Shown: positions 1-6,995 of the stretch, piece after piece
Layout: each line of letters begins with the position of its first letter
Numbering within the stretch: position 1 is the stretch's first letter
From: Streptosporangiaceae bacterium
GTDB taxonomy: Bacteria; Actinomycetota; Actinomycetes; Streptosporangiales; Streptosporangiaceae
Reading direction: 5' to 3'
DNA: 37,350 nt
Assembly: GCA_030041135.1 (NCBI GenBank)
Contig: JASHOL010000098.1
Coordinates: forward strand, 1-37,350
The notes under the pieces: model-generated
What the model was told of the DNA's origin: nothing
The model's database searches: none
What the model saw: the letters and a program-made list of their open reading frames with translations, nothing else
Made by a program: the position numbers and the translations under genes

Positions 1-104
1 GCCGTGCCAGGCGGCAGGTCGCGGGCGAAGTCCACCTCCATCATCGTGTTGGATGACGGGATCATCAGCCCGACCCTGGCTGGCCGGGTGGCGCCGGCGC
101 TCAT
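1..104 (-). CDS. Maleate cis-trans isomerase / Asp-Glu racemase-like protein, N-terminal fragment
   Basis: Only the first 34 codons lie in the window; the gene runs off the left edge. The start is ATG at 104 and the translation contains VGLMIPSSNTMMEVDF (residues 10-25). The pattern (V/I)GL(I/M)(V/I)PSSNT..E is the conserved first beta-strand and substrate-binding loop of the maleate isomerase / arylmalonate decarboxylase branch of the Asp/Glu racemase superfamily. These enzymes isomerise or decarboxylate dicarboxylates using a cysteine pair; the catalytic cysteines would be outside the window. No convincing Shine-Dalgarno sequence precedes the ATG. The gene lies on the same strand as the sigma-factor genes but 175 bp downstream of them. 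The family call is fairly firm; the substrate is unknown. Confidence 0.7.
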   Translation of the reverse strand, partial: MSAGATRPARVGLMIPSSNTMMEVDFARDLPPGT

Positions 105-159
105 CCGGCCGCCTGCCGCGCGCCCCGACTCCGCGCGGGCTGAAGAGCACGCAGGTCCA

Positions 160-175
160 CGTGATGATTATCACC
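160..175. promoter_or_regulatory. CRP/FNR-like palindrome GTGA-N6-TCAC
   Basis: The sequence GTGATGATTATCAC (161-174) is a perfect GTGA-N6-TCAC dyad, the core of CRP-family operators. It lies about 57 bp upstream of the maleate-isomerase-like start in an otherwise featureless gap (105-279). The assignment to a CRP-type regulator is inference. Confidence 0.35.
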
Positions 176-279
176 CGCTGACCGCCGACTTCTTCCAGTA
201 CCTGATCCGACCGCGACCGACGTACCCGACATCGACGCGGTTGTCCTGGAGTCGCGCCTCCAAGCGAAGTCCCGGTTGA

Positions 280-1443
280 TCAGCCTGAGGCGTCAGGGGC
301 CGGTACCCGGCCGACGGCGAGTCGGCGGCCGGCCGCGTCGTAGGCGACCCAGCGGACTGCCGGGTCTCGCGTCAAGCCGGCGAAGGCGAAGAAGCTCGTG
401 CCGTCTACCGTGACCGTGTCAACCTTCGTAGTCTGACCGCGGGCGGTGGTCAGGCGCAGGTACGCGACGCCGGACCGGGCCTGGCCATACCAGTAGCCGC
501 TCGTGTTGCCGTAAAGCATCATCCCGATCACGCCGACGGTCGCCTTCCGGCCGAGCGTCCAGTGGGTCCGGTCGCTGCATGACGAACCCGTCGTCGGGCC
601 GTCGGCAAAGCACGTGCCCCACGGTCCGATGTACACCGCCAGGTGCCAGTGGCCGCCGAACGCGACGCCTGACCCGATGACGGCGCTGGCGGGCTGCGGC
701 AGCGCAGGCTGACCGGGCGGTATCCAGCGGTTCAGGCCGATGCTCCCGTCGCCGTCGAACGGGATCGCGTACGCCAGCTCACCGGTCCTGGAGTAGGCGG
801 CAACCTCCGTGACCGCAGCGCTGTATGGCGCCGCGAGCGCGAAGAACCTGGCGTACTGGCGACCGAACACGGCAACCGGGCGGACCGTCAGCACCTGGCC
901 GTTGCCGTAGAAGACCCGCAGGTAGGAGACATCGCTGCTGACGTTACCCACATCGACCTGCTCGGTCGTGCCGACCGAGCTGAAGATGGAAGCGACCGCG
1001 CCGTCGTCGTTCGCGGGCGTTGGCGGCCCAGCGCAGTTTCCGTTCGCACCCGCCGATGCGTAAGTCGTGCCCCAGCAGACGGTCGCTTCCGGACCAGACA
1101 GACCCGACCCGGTCACGAACATGCTCCACCGCCAGTGGTTCAGGACGCCGTACGCGACCAGGCCGGACCGCGAGTGCGGCGTCGGGGGGTATTCGGACAC
1201 GTGGTAGTGGCGCGACGGCGCGACGGGCGGCGGCGGGCTGATGCGCATCAGGCCGAGCGGGATCGCGATCGCCGCCGCGACCAGGATCGCCACGGCCGCC
1301 GCCGCCCCGGCCAGATGCAGGCGCCGGTGCACGATAGCGCGGCGGCGGACCGCTGCGTACCTGGCTGGCGGCGCGGGCGGCTGGTCCGTGGTCATCTCGG
1401 CCAGCACCTTGCGGATCGCGAGCTCGTCGTCGATCTGGGCCAT
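280..1443 (-). CDS. Single-pass membrane protein coupled to an ECF sigma factor (candidate anti-sigma or co-regulator)
   Basis: This is a 387-residue protein. The start ATG at 1443 is chosen because GGAGGTGAG lies just before it and it begins one base after the sigma-factor stop codon; a longer in-frame start would run into the sigma gene. A basic cytoplasmic segment (about 1-43, arginine-rich at 33-43) is followed by one transmembrane helix (about 44-66) and a large exported region of about 320 residues with scattered cysteines. Translational coupling to the sigma gene and this topology fit a membrane-bound anti-sigma factor. However, no HxxxCxxC zinc anti-sigma motif is visible, and the exported domain is not one I recognise. 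It could instead be an effector or sensor of the same pathway. Confidence 0.75.
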   Translation of the reverse strand: MAQIDDELAIRKVLAEMTTDQPPAPPARYAAVRRRAIVHRRLHLAGAAAAVAILVAAAIAIPLGLMRISPPPPVAPSRHYHVSEYPPTPHSRSGLVAYGVLNHWRWSMFVTGSGLSGPEATVCWGTTYASAGANGNCAGPPTPANDDGAVASIFSSVGTTEQVDVGNVSSDVSYLRVFYGNGQVLTVRPVAVFGRQYARFFALAAPYSAAVTEVAAYSRTGELAYAIPFDGDGSIGLNRWIPPGQPALPQPASAVIGSGVAFGGHWHLAVYIGPWGTCFADGPTTGSSCSDRTHWTLGRKATVGVIGMMLYGNTSGYWYGQARSGVAYLRLTTARGQTTKVDTVTVDGTSFFAFAGLTRDPAVRWVAYDAAGRRLAVGRVPAPDASG

Positions 1444-1444
1444 G

Positions 1445-1963
1445 TCACTCACCTCCCGCGGTCGCGTGGCTGCCATTGGTCGCGTTCTGCGTCCGGTACG
1501 GCGACAGGACCGCCTGGCCTCGCAGGCTCGCGAGCGCCTTGGCCGCCTGGCTCTTCACCGTGCCGACCGAGACGCCGAGGATGTCGGCCACCTGCGCCTC
1601 GGACAGATCCTGGTGGTAGCGGAGCACCACGACGGCCCGCTGCCGCGGCGGCAGCTTGGCCAGCGCCGATCGCAGCGCCTGGCGGCTGTCGACCTGCACG
1701 AAGCGGTCGGGCCCGGCCACCTCGGGCAGCCGGTCGGTCGGCTGCTCGCCGCGCCATCGCCGCCGCCACCACGAGGACCAGGTGTTCAGCATGATCTTGC
1801 GGACGTACGCCTCCGGGTTATCCCGCTGGACTCGCGACCAGCGCGGATACGCCCTGGCCAGAGCGGTCTGCAGCAGGTCCTCGGCCAGCGCCCAGTCCCC
1901 GGTGAGCGCGTAGCCGAAGCGCTGCAGGGCCTGCCCGCGCCCGGCCACGAATTCCTCGAACAT
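1445..1963 (-). CDS. SigE-family ECF RNA polymerase sigma factor
   Basis: This is a 172-residue protein with the two-domain ECF layout. Sigma region 2 spans about residues 2-75 (FGYALTGDWALAEDLLQTAL, then RDNPEAYVRKIMLNTW). Region 4 spans about 98-155, with LPPRQRAVVVLRY and the helix-turn-helix LSEAQVADILGVSVGTVKS. It directs core RNA polymerase to a small regulon. The ATG at 1963 has an AGGAG sequence about 6 nt upstream. The stop is immediately followed by the start of a membrane protein gene, suggesting one transcript and joint control. The length is normal for the actinobacterial SigE-type group. Its targets cannot be read from the sequence; autoregulation is possible from a GGCAACC box upstream. 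Confidence 0.93.
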   Translation of the reverse strand: MFEEFVAGRGQALQRFGYALTGDWALAEDLLQTALARAYPRWSRVQRDNPEAYVRKIMLNTWSSWWRRRWRGEQPTDRLPEVAGPDRFVQVDSRQALRSALAKLPPRQRAVVVLRYHQDLSEAQVADILGVSVGTVKSQAAKALASLRGQAVLSPYRTQNATNGSHATAGGE

Positions 1964-2010
1964 TTCCGCTCCTGCCCGGACCGGATCGTGAGCACCGCTC
2001 CTGCCCGCAC

Positions 2011-2038
2011 AACCTTCTAACCGTCGCGAAAGGTTGCC
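2011..2038 (-). promoter_or_regulatory. Candidate promoter/operator of the ECF sigma operon
   Basis: Reading the minus strand, GGCAACC (2038-2032) resembles an ECF -35 box. An inverted repeat AACCTT/AAGGTT (2011-2016 and 2030-2035) spans the following 25 bp. It lies just after the LOG stop codon and about 50-70 bp before the sigma start. Autoregulation is inference. Confidence 0.35.
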
Positions 2039-2581
2039 TTAGCTCAGGCAAAAGCACAACCTGCTGACCAGATCGGCCGGCGTGGCCGCGAGCATCAGGT
2101 ACTCGCGGCTGGCGGCGGGAACGAAGTCGTCCGCGACCAGGCCGTCCACGACCCCGAGCAGGCCGCTCCAGAAACCGTCCACGTCCAGCAGCACGATCGG
2201 CTTCTTGTGCAGGCCCAGCTGCTGCCAGGTGACGACCTCGAGCAACTCCTCCAGCGTCCCCAGGCCGCCGGGCAGGGCCGCGAACCCGTCGGCCAGCTCG
2301 GCCATCCGCGCCTTGCGTTCGTGCATCGACCGCACGAGCTCTAGCCTGGTCAGGCCCCGGTGCGCGATCTCGGCCGCGAACAGGCCGTCGGGGGTCACGC
2401 CGGTCACCTCCCCGCCGGCCGCGAGCGCGGCGTCGGCCAGCGCGCCCATCAGGCCGATGTTGGACCCGCCGTACACGATGCCGAGCCCGGCCTGCGCCAG
2501 GAGCCGCCCGGTCTGCACGGCGGCCGCGGTGTACTCGGCCCTGCGGCCGAAGGAGCTACCCAGGTAGACGGCGATCCGCAT
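2039..2581 (-). CDS. LOG-family cytokinin riboside 5'-monophosphate phosphoribohydrolase (TIGR00730 type)
   Basis: This is a 180-residue Rossmann-like protein. It has the family hallmarks [10 protein letters not shown] at the N-terminus, [17 protein letters not shown] (residues 37-53), the MHERKARM helix (86-93) and the nucleotide-binding/catalytic motif PGGLGTLEE (104-112). LOG enzymes cleave the N-glycosidic bond of nucleoside 5'-monophosphates, including N6-prenyl-AMP, releasing the free base and ribose phosphate. The ATG is 2 nt after the stop of the upstream cis-prenyltransferase gene, with GGAG in the overlapping region, so the two genes are probably translated together. Many bacterial LOG proteins act on plain AMP or have no known substrate, so cytokinin production is a possibility, not a conclusion. 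Confidence 0.9.
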   Translation of the reverse strand: MRIAVYLGSSFGRRAEYTAAAVQTGRLLAQAGLGIVYGGSNIGLMGALADAALAAGGEVTGVTPDGLFAAEIAHRGLTRLELVRSMHERKARMAELADGFAALPGGLGTLEELLEVVTWQQLGLHKKPIVLLDVDGFWSGLLGVVDGLVADDFVPAASREYLMLAATPADLVSRLCFCLS

Positions 2582-2583
2582 CG

Positions 2584-3360
2584 CTACTCCGGCGGCCGGC
2601 GCTGCCGGGCGGCGAAATCGCGGAGGGCGCGCAGGAAGTCGATCTCCCTGAAGGCCGGCCAGTAGCAGTCGCAGAAGTGCAGATAGGCGTCTTTGCCCTG
2701 CCAGAGCAGGAAGTTTGACAGCCGCTGCTCGCCGCTGGTCCTGATGATGAGGTCGGGCTCGGGCTGTCCGGCGCCGGCCAGGTGGCGGGCGATGTCCTCG
2801 GGCTGGACGGTGCGGGCGATGTCGGCCAGGCACGCGCCGGCCTCCGCGCGCTCCTCGAGCAGGGCCCGCACGGCCTCGACGATCTCCTGGCGGCCGCCGT
2901 AGCCGACGCACAGGGTGACGTGCGCGCCGGTCGGGCAGCGTCTGGTCGCCTCGGCCGCCTCCTTCAGCGCCAGCGCCGTGCTGCCCGGCAGCATGTCGAC
3001 CGCGCCCGCGACGTGCACCTGCCAGGCCGGCTCGGGCGTGGCAATCCTGGTCAGCACGACGTGCTCGATGATCTCCATCAGCGCGGCCACCTCGGCATCG
3101 TCGCGGCGGGCGAGGTTCTCGGCCGAGCAGATGAAGACGGTGACGTGGCTGATCCCGGCGGTCTGGCACCACGAGAGGGCATCCCAGATATGCGCGGCGC
3201 CGTGCCGGTGGCCCTCGCTCGGACTGGCCAGCCCCTCCTGCCTGGCCCAGCGACGGTTCCCGTCGATGATCAGGCCGATGTGCCTCGGGAGCACAGCGCC
3301 CTGCAGCCGTCGCCGCAGCCGGGCTGTGTACAGGCGGTAGGCGAGCTGGCGTACCGTCAC
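2584..3360 (-). CDS. Short cis-prenyltransferase (undecaprenyl diphosphate synthase family)
   Basis: This is a 258-residue UppS/Z-farnesyl diphosphate synthase family enzyme. The diphosphate/Mg-binding loop reads IIDGNRRWAR (residues 31-40), where most family members have MDGNGRWA; the catalytic Asp is kept. The IPP-site motif RTSGEQRLSNFLLWQ is intact near the C-terminus. The enzyme condenses isopentenyl diphosphate onto an allylic diphosphate in cis; product length cannot be read here. GTG at 3360 has no Shine-Dalgarno sequence but lies 6 nt after a TAGATT -10 box, suggesting a leaderless mRNA. It is coupled to the LOG gene downstream. It may be an accessory rather than the housekeeping undecaprenyl synthase. 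Confidence 0.9.
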   Translation of the reverse strand: MTVRQLAYRLYTARLRRRLQGAVLPRHIGLIIDGNRRWARQEGLASPSEGHRHGAAHIWDALSWCQTAGISHVTVFICSAENLARRDDAEVAALMEIIEHVVLTRIATPEPAWQVHVAGAVDMLPGSTALALKEAAEATRRCPTGAHVTLCVGYGGRQEIVEAVRALLEERAEAGACLADIARTVQPEDIARHLAGAGQPEPDLIIRTSGEQRLSNFLLWQGKDAYLHFCDCYWPAFREIDFLRALRDFAARQRRPPE

Positions 3361-3394
3361 GTCACGAATCTAGTCGTTCGCGATGACCGGCCAA
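3361..3394 (-). promoter_or_regulatory. Promoter of the cis-prenyltransferase/LOG operon (leaderless type)
   Basis: On the minus strand, TTGGCC (3394-3389), a 16-bp spacer and TAGATT (3372-3367) are followed after 6 nt by the GTG start. The spacing places the transcription start at or next to the start codon. Confidence 0.5.
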
Positions 3395-3516
3395 AACGCA
3401 GCGTGGGCCCGCCTGCCGCGAGCCGAATGCCACCCCGCACGCACTCAGCCTGGGCATCACCCAGCCGCGGCGCCTAGGCTATTGGCGCGCATAGCGGGAC
3501 AAGGGAGGGCGAGCGC

Positions 3517-4482
3517 GTGGCGGGGAATGAGTACCTGGACTATTCGGGCCGCGACGATGTGCTGAGCGGCGGCTCGCGGATGATCCCGATCACTACCCCC
3601 GCCGGACCACAGCGCGTGTGGGTGAAACGGACCGGCAACAACCCTGGCCTGAAGATGCTGCTGCTGCATGGCGGTCCCGGGTCGACGCACGAGTACCTGG
3701 AGGCCTGCGACAGCTACCTTCCCGCGGCCGGGATCGAGTACTACTACTACGACCAGCTCGGCTCCGGCTCGAGCGACCGTCCTGAGGACCCGGCGCTGTG
3801 GGAACTCGACCGATTCGTCGACGAGGTCGAGCAGGTGCGCACCGCGCTGAACCTGGACCGGGACAACTTCATCCTGTACGGGCAGTCGTGGGGCGGCATC
3901 CTGGCGATCGAGTACGCGCTGACCCACCAGCGGCACCTGCGCGGCCTGGTGATCTCCAACATGATGGCGAGTGTCCCGGCCTACAACGCCTACGCCGAGC
4001 AGGTCCTGATGCCCGAGATGGACCAGGCCGCGCTGGCCGAGATCAAGTCGTTCGAGGCCACGGGCGACACCGGCAACCCGAGGTACATGGAGCTGCTGAT
4101 CGAGCAGCACTACGTCCGCCACGTGCTGCGGATGCCACCGGCCGACTGGCCCGATCCGGTCCAGCGCGGGTTCGCTCACATTAACCAGGAGATCTACGTC
4201 TCCATGCAGGGCCCGAGCGAGCTTGGCATCAGCCAGGACGCGAAGCTTGCGCACTGGGACCGGTTTGCCGACCTCGCGGCGATCCGAGTACCCGCGCTGG
4301 TGGTCGGAGCGAGGTACGACACGATGGATCCCGCTCACATGGAGGAGATGGCCGCCCGCCTGCCCGCCGGCAGATACCTGTACTGCCCGGAGGGCAGCCA
4401 CCTGGCCATGTACGACGACCAGGAGACATACTTCGCCGGGCTCACCGACTTCGTGCTCGGGCTCGGCCGCCCTCGCAGCTAG
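3517..4482 (+). CDS. Proline iminopeptidase-type alpha/beta hydrolase (peptidase family S33)
   Basis: This 321-residue protein has the prolyl aminopeptidase layout. HGGPGSTHEY (51-60) forms the oxyanion hole, GQSWGG (122-127) carries the nucleophile Ser124, and an aspartate in VVGARYDTMDP and a histidine in GSHLAMYDD complete the triad. It probably releases N-terminal proline or hydrolyses a related amide or ester in the cytoplasm; no signal peptide is present. GTG at 3517 is chosen because AAGGGAGGG lies about 7 nt upstream. A TAGGCT box at 3475-3480 would give a leader of about 30 nt. It converges on the PaaI-like gene. Substrate preference in this family is broad, so the peptide role is tentative. 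Confidence 0.85.
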   Translation: MAGNEYLDYSGRDDVLSGGSRMIPITTPAGPQRVWVKRTGNNPGLKMLLLHGGPGSTHEYLEACDSYLPAAGIEYYYYDQLGSGSSDRPEDPALWELDRFVDEVEQVRTALNLDRDNFILYGQSWGGILAIEYALTHQRHLRGLVISNMMASVPAYNAYAEQVLMPEMDQAALAEIKSFEATGDTGNPRYMELLIEQHYVRHVLRMPPADWPDPVQRGFAHINQEIYVSMQGPSELGISQDAKLAHWDRFADLAAIRVPALVVGARYDTMDPAHMEEMAARLPAGRYLYCPEGSHLAMYDDQETYFAGLTDFVLGLGRPRS

Positions 4483-4522
4483 CTGCCGTGACCTTGCGCC
4501 TCACAAGCGGCGCCGTCGCCCG

Positions 4523-4948
4523 TCAGCTGATCGTGCGGCTGCGCCCGCGGAACTCGGCGACGATCTCGTCACCGCGGCGGACCGTGACATCGTAGATCCC
4601 GCTGCGGCCCGATCTTGCCCGCTCGATGGCGGTCGCGAGCAGTACGTCACCCTCGCGGACCGGGGCGAGGAAGGTGATGTCGGCGCCGGCTGCGACGGTC
4701 ACCTGGCCATCGCTGTTGCACGCGACGGAGAATGCCGTGTCGGCCAGCATGAAGATGTAGCCGCCGTGACTGATAGCGTGCCCGTTCAGCATCTGCATCG
4801 CGATCCGCATCCGGACCGTGGCGGTGCCGGGACCAACGTGCACGAGTTCCATGCCGACTGAACGGGATGCCTGGTCGGCGGCGAACATGATCGCGCCCTG
4901 ACGAGTAGGCGCGTCAGGCTGGGCACCTGCGATCGGCAGTCCTGGCAT
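4523..4948 (-). CDS. paaI: PaaI-type hotdog-fold acyl-CoA thioesterase
   Basis: This is a 141-residue hotdog-fold protein. The segment NGHAISHGGYIFMLADTAF (residues 55-73) matches the PaaI active-site helix, with HGG at 61-63 and Asp70 as the likely catalytic acid. PaaI proteins hydrolyse hydroxyphenylacetyl-CoA and related aryl-CoA thioesters that accumulate during phenylacetate breakdown. ATG at 4948 has GAAGGAG upstream. A TAGGCT -10 box lies at 5006-5001 on this strand, close to the divergent gene at 5044. No other paa genes are present, so it may be a general housekeeping thioesterase. Confidence 0.87.
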   Translation of the reverse strand: MPGLPIAGAQPDAPTRQGAIMFAADQASRSVGMELVHVGPGTATVRMRIAMQMLNGHAISHGGYIFMLADTAFSVACNSDGQVTVAAGADITFLAPVREGDVLLATAIERARSGRSGIYDVTVRRGDEIVAEFRGRSRTIS

Positions 4949-5043
4949 GAAGGCTCCTTCGGCGGCCGCCGGGTTCGCTGCATTGTCGGCCAGGATCGCC
5001 AGCCTAGTGCCACGCCACTGTCCCGTGGTTAAGGTGGGCGACC

Positions 5044-6327
5044 ATGGTGACCTTTCGTCAGCCGGGGACGGTGCTGACCGACCGGACCTTTACTGTCCCG
5101 CTCGACCACTCCAGGCCCGACGGGGAGCAGATCGAGCTCTTCGGCCGCGAGGTCGTGGCGGCCGCAGGAACACCGAGCGACTTGCCGTGGCTGCTGTTCC
5201 TGCAGGGCGGGCCCGGTTCCGGCGCGCAACGGCCGGTTGGCAGGGAGTCCTGGCTGGATCGCGCGCTGCGGGACTTCCGCGTGCTGCTCCTCGACCAGCG
5301 CGGCACTGGCCGGTCCACCCCGGCTAACCGGCTGACGCTGACGCGGTTCCCGACCGCCCTGGCCCAGGCCGACTACCTCGCGCATTTCCGTGCCGACTCG
5401 ATCGTCGCCGACGCCGAACTCGTCCGTCAGCAGGTGACCGGCGGCCAGCCCTGGGCCGTACTCGGGCAGAGTTTCGGCGGCTTCTGCACGGTCACGTACT
5501 TGTCGAAGGCGCCGCAAGGCGTGAGCGAGGCATTCATCACCGGCGGACTGCCCGGCCTGACCGCGACCGCCGACGATGTTTACCGGCTGACCTACCGCCA
5601 GGTCGCGGCCAAGAACGCCGAGCACTACGACCGGTACCCGATGGACGTGGAGCGAGTCCGGCGGGTGGCCAGGGCGCTGGCCGACAAGCCGGCCACGCTG
5701 CCGGGCGGCGGCTTGCTGACGGTCGAGCGATTCCAGTCGCTCGGCCATCAGCTCGGCATGAGCACCGGCAGTCATAACCTGCACTACCTGCTGGAAGACC
5801 CGTTCGCCGGCGCTGAGCTGAACGACGACTTCCTGCGCCGGGTGGAGGCGCAACTCAGCTACGCCTCAGCTCCGCTGTACGCGCTGCTGCATGAGCCCTG
5901 CTACGCGCAGGGAGCGGCGACCAGGTGGTCGGCGCAACGGATCCGGGCCGAGTTCCCCGAGTTCGACCCCGCGCGCGCGATCGAAGGCGACGAGCCGCTG
6001 ATGTTCACCGGCGAGATGGTGTACCCGTGGGCGCTCTCGCTCGATCCCGCCCTCGTGCCCCTCGCCGAGTGCGCCGAGTTGCTGGCGGCCCGGCAGGCGT
6101 GGCCTCGCCTGTATGACCCTGAGCGGCTTGCGCGGAACGAGGTGCCGGCCGCTGCTGCCGTGTATTTCGACGACATGTACGTCCCGCAGCAGCTTTCGCT
6201 GCACACGGCGGCTGCCGTCCGCGGGTTGCGGCGCTGGGTGACAAACGAGTACGAGCACGACGGCCTTCGGGTCAGCAACGGCGGGGTACTCGACCGGCTG
6301 ATCGCGATGACGCGCGGGGAAACGTGA
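5044..6327 (+). CDS. Long S33-family alpha/beta hydrolase (prolyl aminopeptidase-like)
   Basis: This is a 427-residue protein, longer than classical proline iminopeptidases. Key elements are VPLDHSRPDGEQIELF near the N-terminus, LQGGPGSGAQRP (about 53-64, oxyanion loop), LLLDQRGTGRS (81-91) and the nucleophile elbow GQSFGGF with Ser143. This matches the cytoplasmic actinobacterial prolyl aminopeptidase group. ATG at 5044 is preceded by AAGGTGGGCGACC, which can serve as a Shine-Dalgarno sequence and also contains a TAAGGT box 8 nt from the start. It converges with the Nudix gene with one base between stops. It is related in fold, not closely in sequence, to the hydrolase at 3517. Confidence 0.85.
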   Translation: MVTFRQPGTVLTDRTFTVPLDHSRPDGEQIELFGREVVAAAGTPSDLPWLLFLQGGPGSGAQRPVGRESWLDRALRDFRVLLLDQRGTGRSTPANRLTLTRFPTALAQADYLAHFRADSIVADAELVRQQVTGGQPWAVLGQSFGGFCTVTYLSKAPQGVSEAFITGGLPGLTATADDVYRLTYRQVAAKNAEHYDRYPMDVERVRRVARALADKPATLPGGGLLTVERFQSLGHQLGMSTGSHNLHYLLEDPFAGAELNDDFLRRVEAQLSYASAPLYALLHEPCYAQGAATRWSAQRIRAEFPEFDPARAIEGDEPLMFTGEMVYPWALSLDPALVPLAECAELLAARQAWPRLYDPERLARNEVPAAAAVYFDDMYVPQQLSLHTAAAVRGLRRWVTNEYEHDGLRVSNGGVLDRLIAMTRGET

Positions 6328-6328
6328 G

Positions 6329-6832
6329 TCAGGTTCCGGCGCCTGCGCCGGAGTAGTCCAGGTCCGGCTCGATGCTCACTACGGTCGCGCAGTCGTCGGC
6401 GAACGTGATCGTTACGTCCACGTGCCGGCCGGCCAGCACGGCTGGCACCCAGAACCGGGCGTCGTCCCACATGCGCGGGAACGGAAGCTCGTCCTCCGCG
6501 AACCACCGCGGGATGACCTCGTCGGACTCGGCCGGCGTGCCCTCGAACGCCGACGTCACGTATACCTGCGCCGTCTGATCCCAGGACGGCCGGGACGGGA
6601 ACAGGAACTCGATGCTGGCCATGTGCTGCAGCGAGTCAGCCGAGACCACGAGGCTCGACTCTTCCAGGACCTCGCGGGCCGCCGCCACCTCCGGCTTCTC
6701 GCCCTCTTCGATGTGCCCGCCCAGGCCGACCCACTTGCCAGCGCCGAACCCGGTCTTCTTCAGGCCGAGCAGCACCTCGGCTCCGTTGGGTGTGCGCCGC
6801 CTGATCAGGCACAGGCATGTCCGCTCCGTCAT
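6329..6832 (-). CDS. MTH1-like Nudix hydrolase (probable 8-oxo-dGTP diphosphatase)
   Basis: This is a 167-residue Nudix protein. The Nudix box is GHIEEGEKPEVAAAREVLEE (residues 39-58), continuing SS where the consensus has a glycine. The preceding LLGLKKTGFGAGKWVGLGG (21-39) and the C-terminal RMWDDARFWVP segment closely follow the layout of MTH1/NUDT1 sanitising enzymes. The likely role is hydrolysis of oxidised purine nucleoside triphosphates before they enter DNA. ATG at 6832 has no Shine-Dalgarno sequence but lies 7 nt after a TAGGCT box, so translation is probably leaderless. Its upstream region is shared with the divergent lipoprotein gene. Confidence 0.88.
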   Translation of the reverse strand: MTERTCLCLIRRRTPNGAEVLLGLKKTGFGAGKWVGLGGHIEEGEKPEVAAAREVLEESSLVVSADSLQHMASIEFLFPSRPSWDQTAQVYVTSAFEGTPAESDEVIPRWFAEDELPFPRMWDDARFWVPAVLAGRHVDVTITFADDCATVVSIEPDLDYSGAGAGT

Positions 6833-6845
6833 CCGGCCCAGCCTA
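6833..6845 (-). promoter_or_regulatory. -10 box of the Nudix gene (leaderless type)
   Basis: TAGGCT on the minus strand (6845-6840) ends 7 nt before the ATG at 6832, and no Shine-Dalgarno sequence is present. No clear -35 box was identified. Confidence 0.4.
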
Positions 6846-6926
6846 GCTGGCAGGCCGGGATGCTCGGCTCGGCGCGCCCGTCGGCTTGGGCTAATCCGCC
6901 GCGGTCATAATGCGCGGGCAGTGTAA

Positions 6927-6995
6927 GGGAAGCCCTCCCCATCTGGGAAGCCCTCCCCATGACAATCTCGCCTCAGGTGCAGAATATTTGCGGGC
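6927..6995 (+). promoter_or_regulatory. Promoter of the duplicated lipoprotein with two 16-bp direct repeats
   Basis: The 16-mer GGGAAGCCCTCCCCAT occurs at 6927-6942 and again at 6945-6960, giving an 18-bp period. It directly abuts an ATGACA -35 box (6959-6964). A 17-bp spacer leads to GAATAT (6982-6987), and the ATG follows 8 nt later. This arrangement suggests tandem binding of an activator next to the -35 box and a leaderless transcript. Confidence 0.5.

Noticed and set aside
4..279. Plus-strand reading frame of 91 codons at the left edge
   Set aside because: It is antisense to the recognisable maleate-isomerase-like N-terminus (104-1) and its Arg/Pro/Ser-rich product has no family features.
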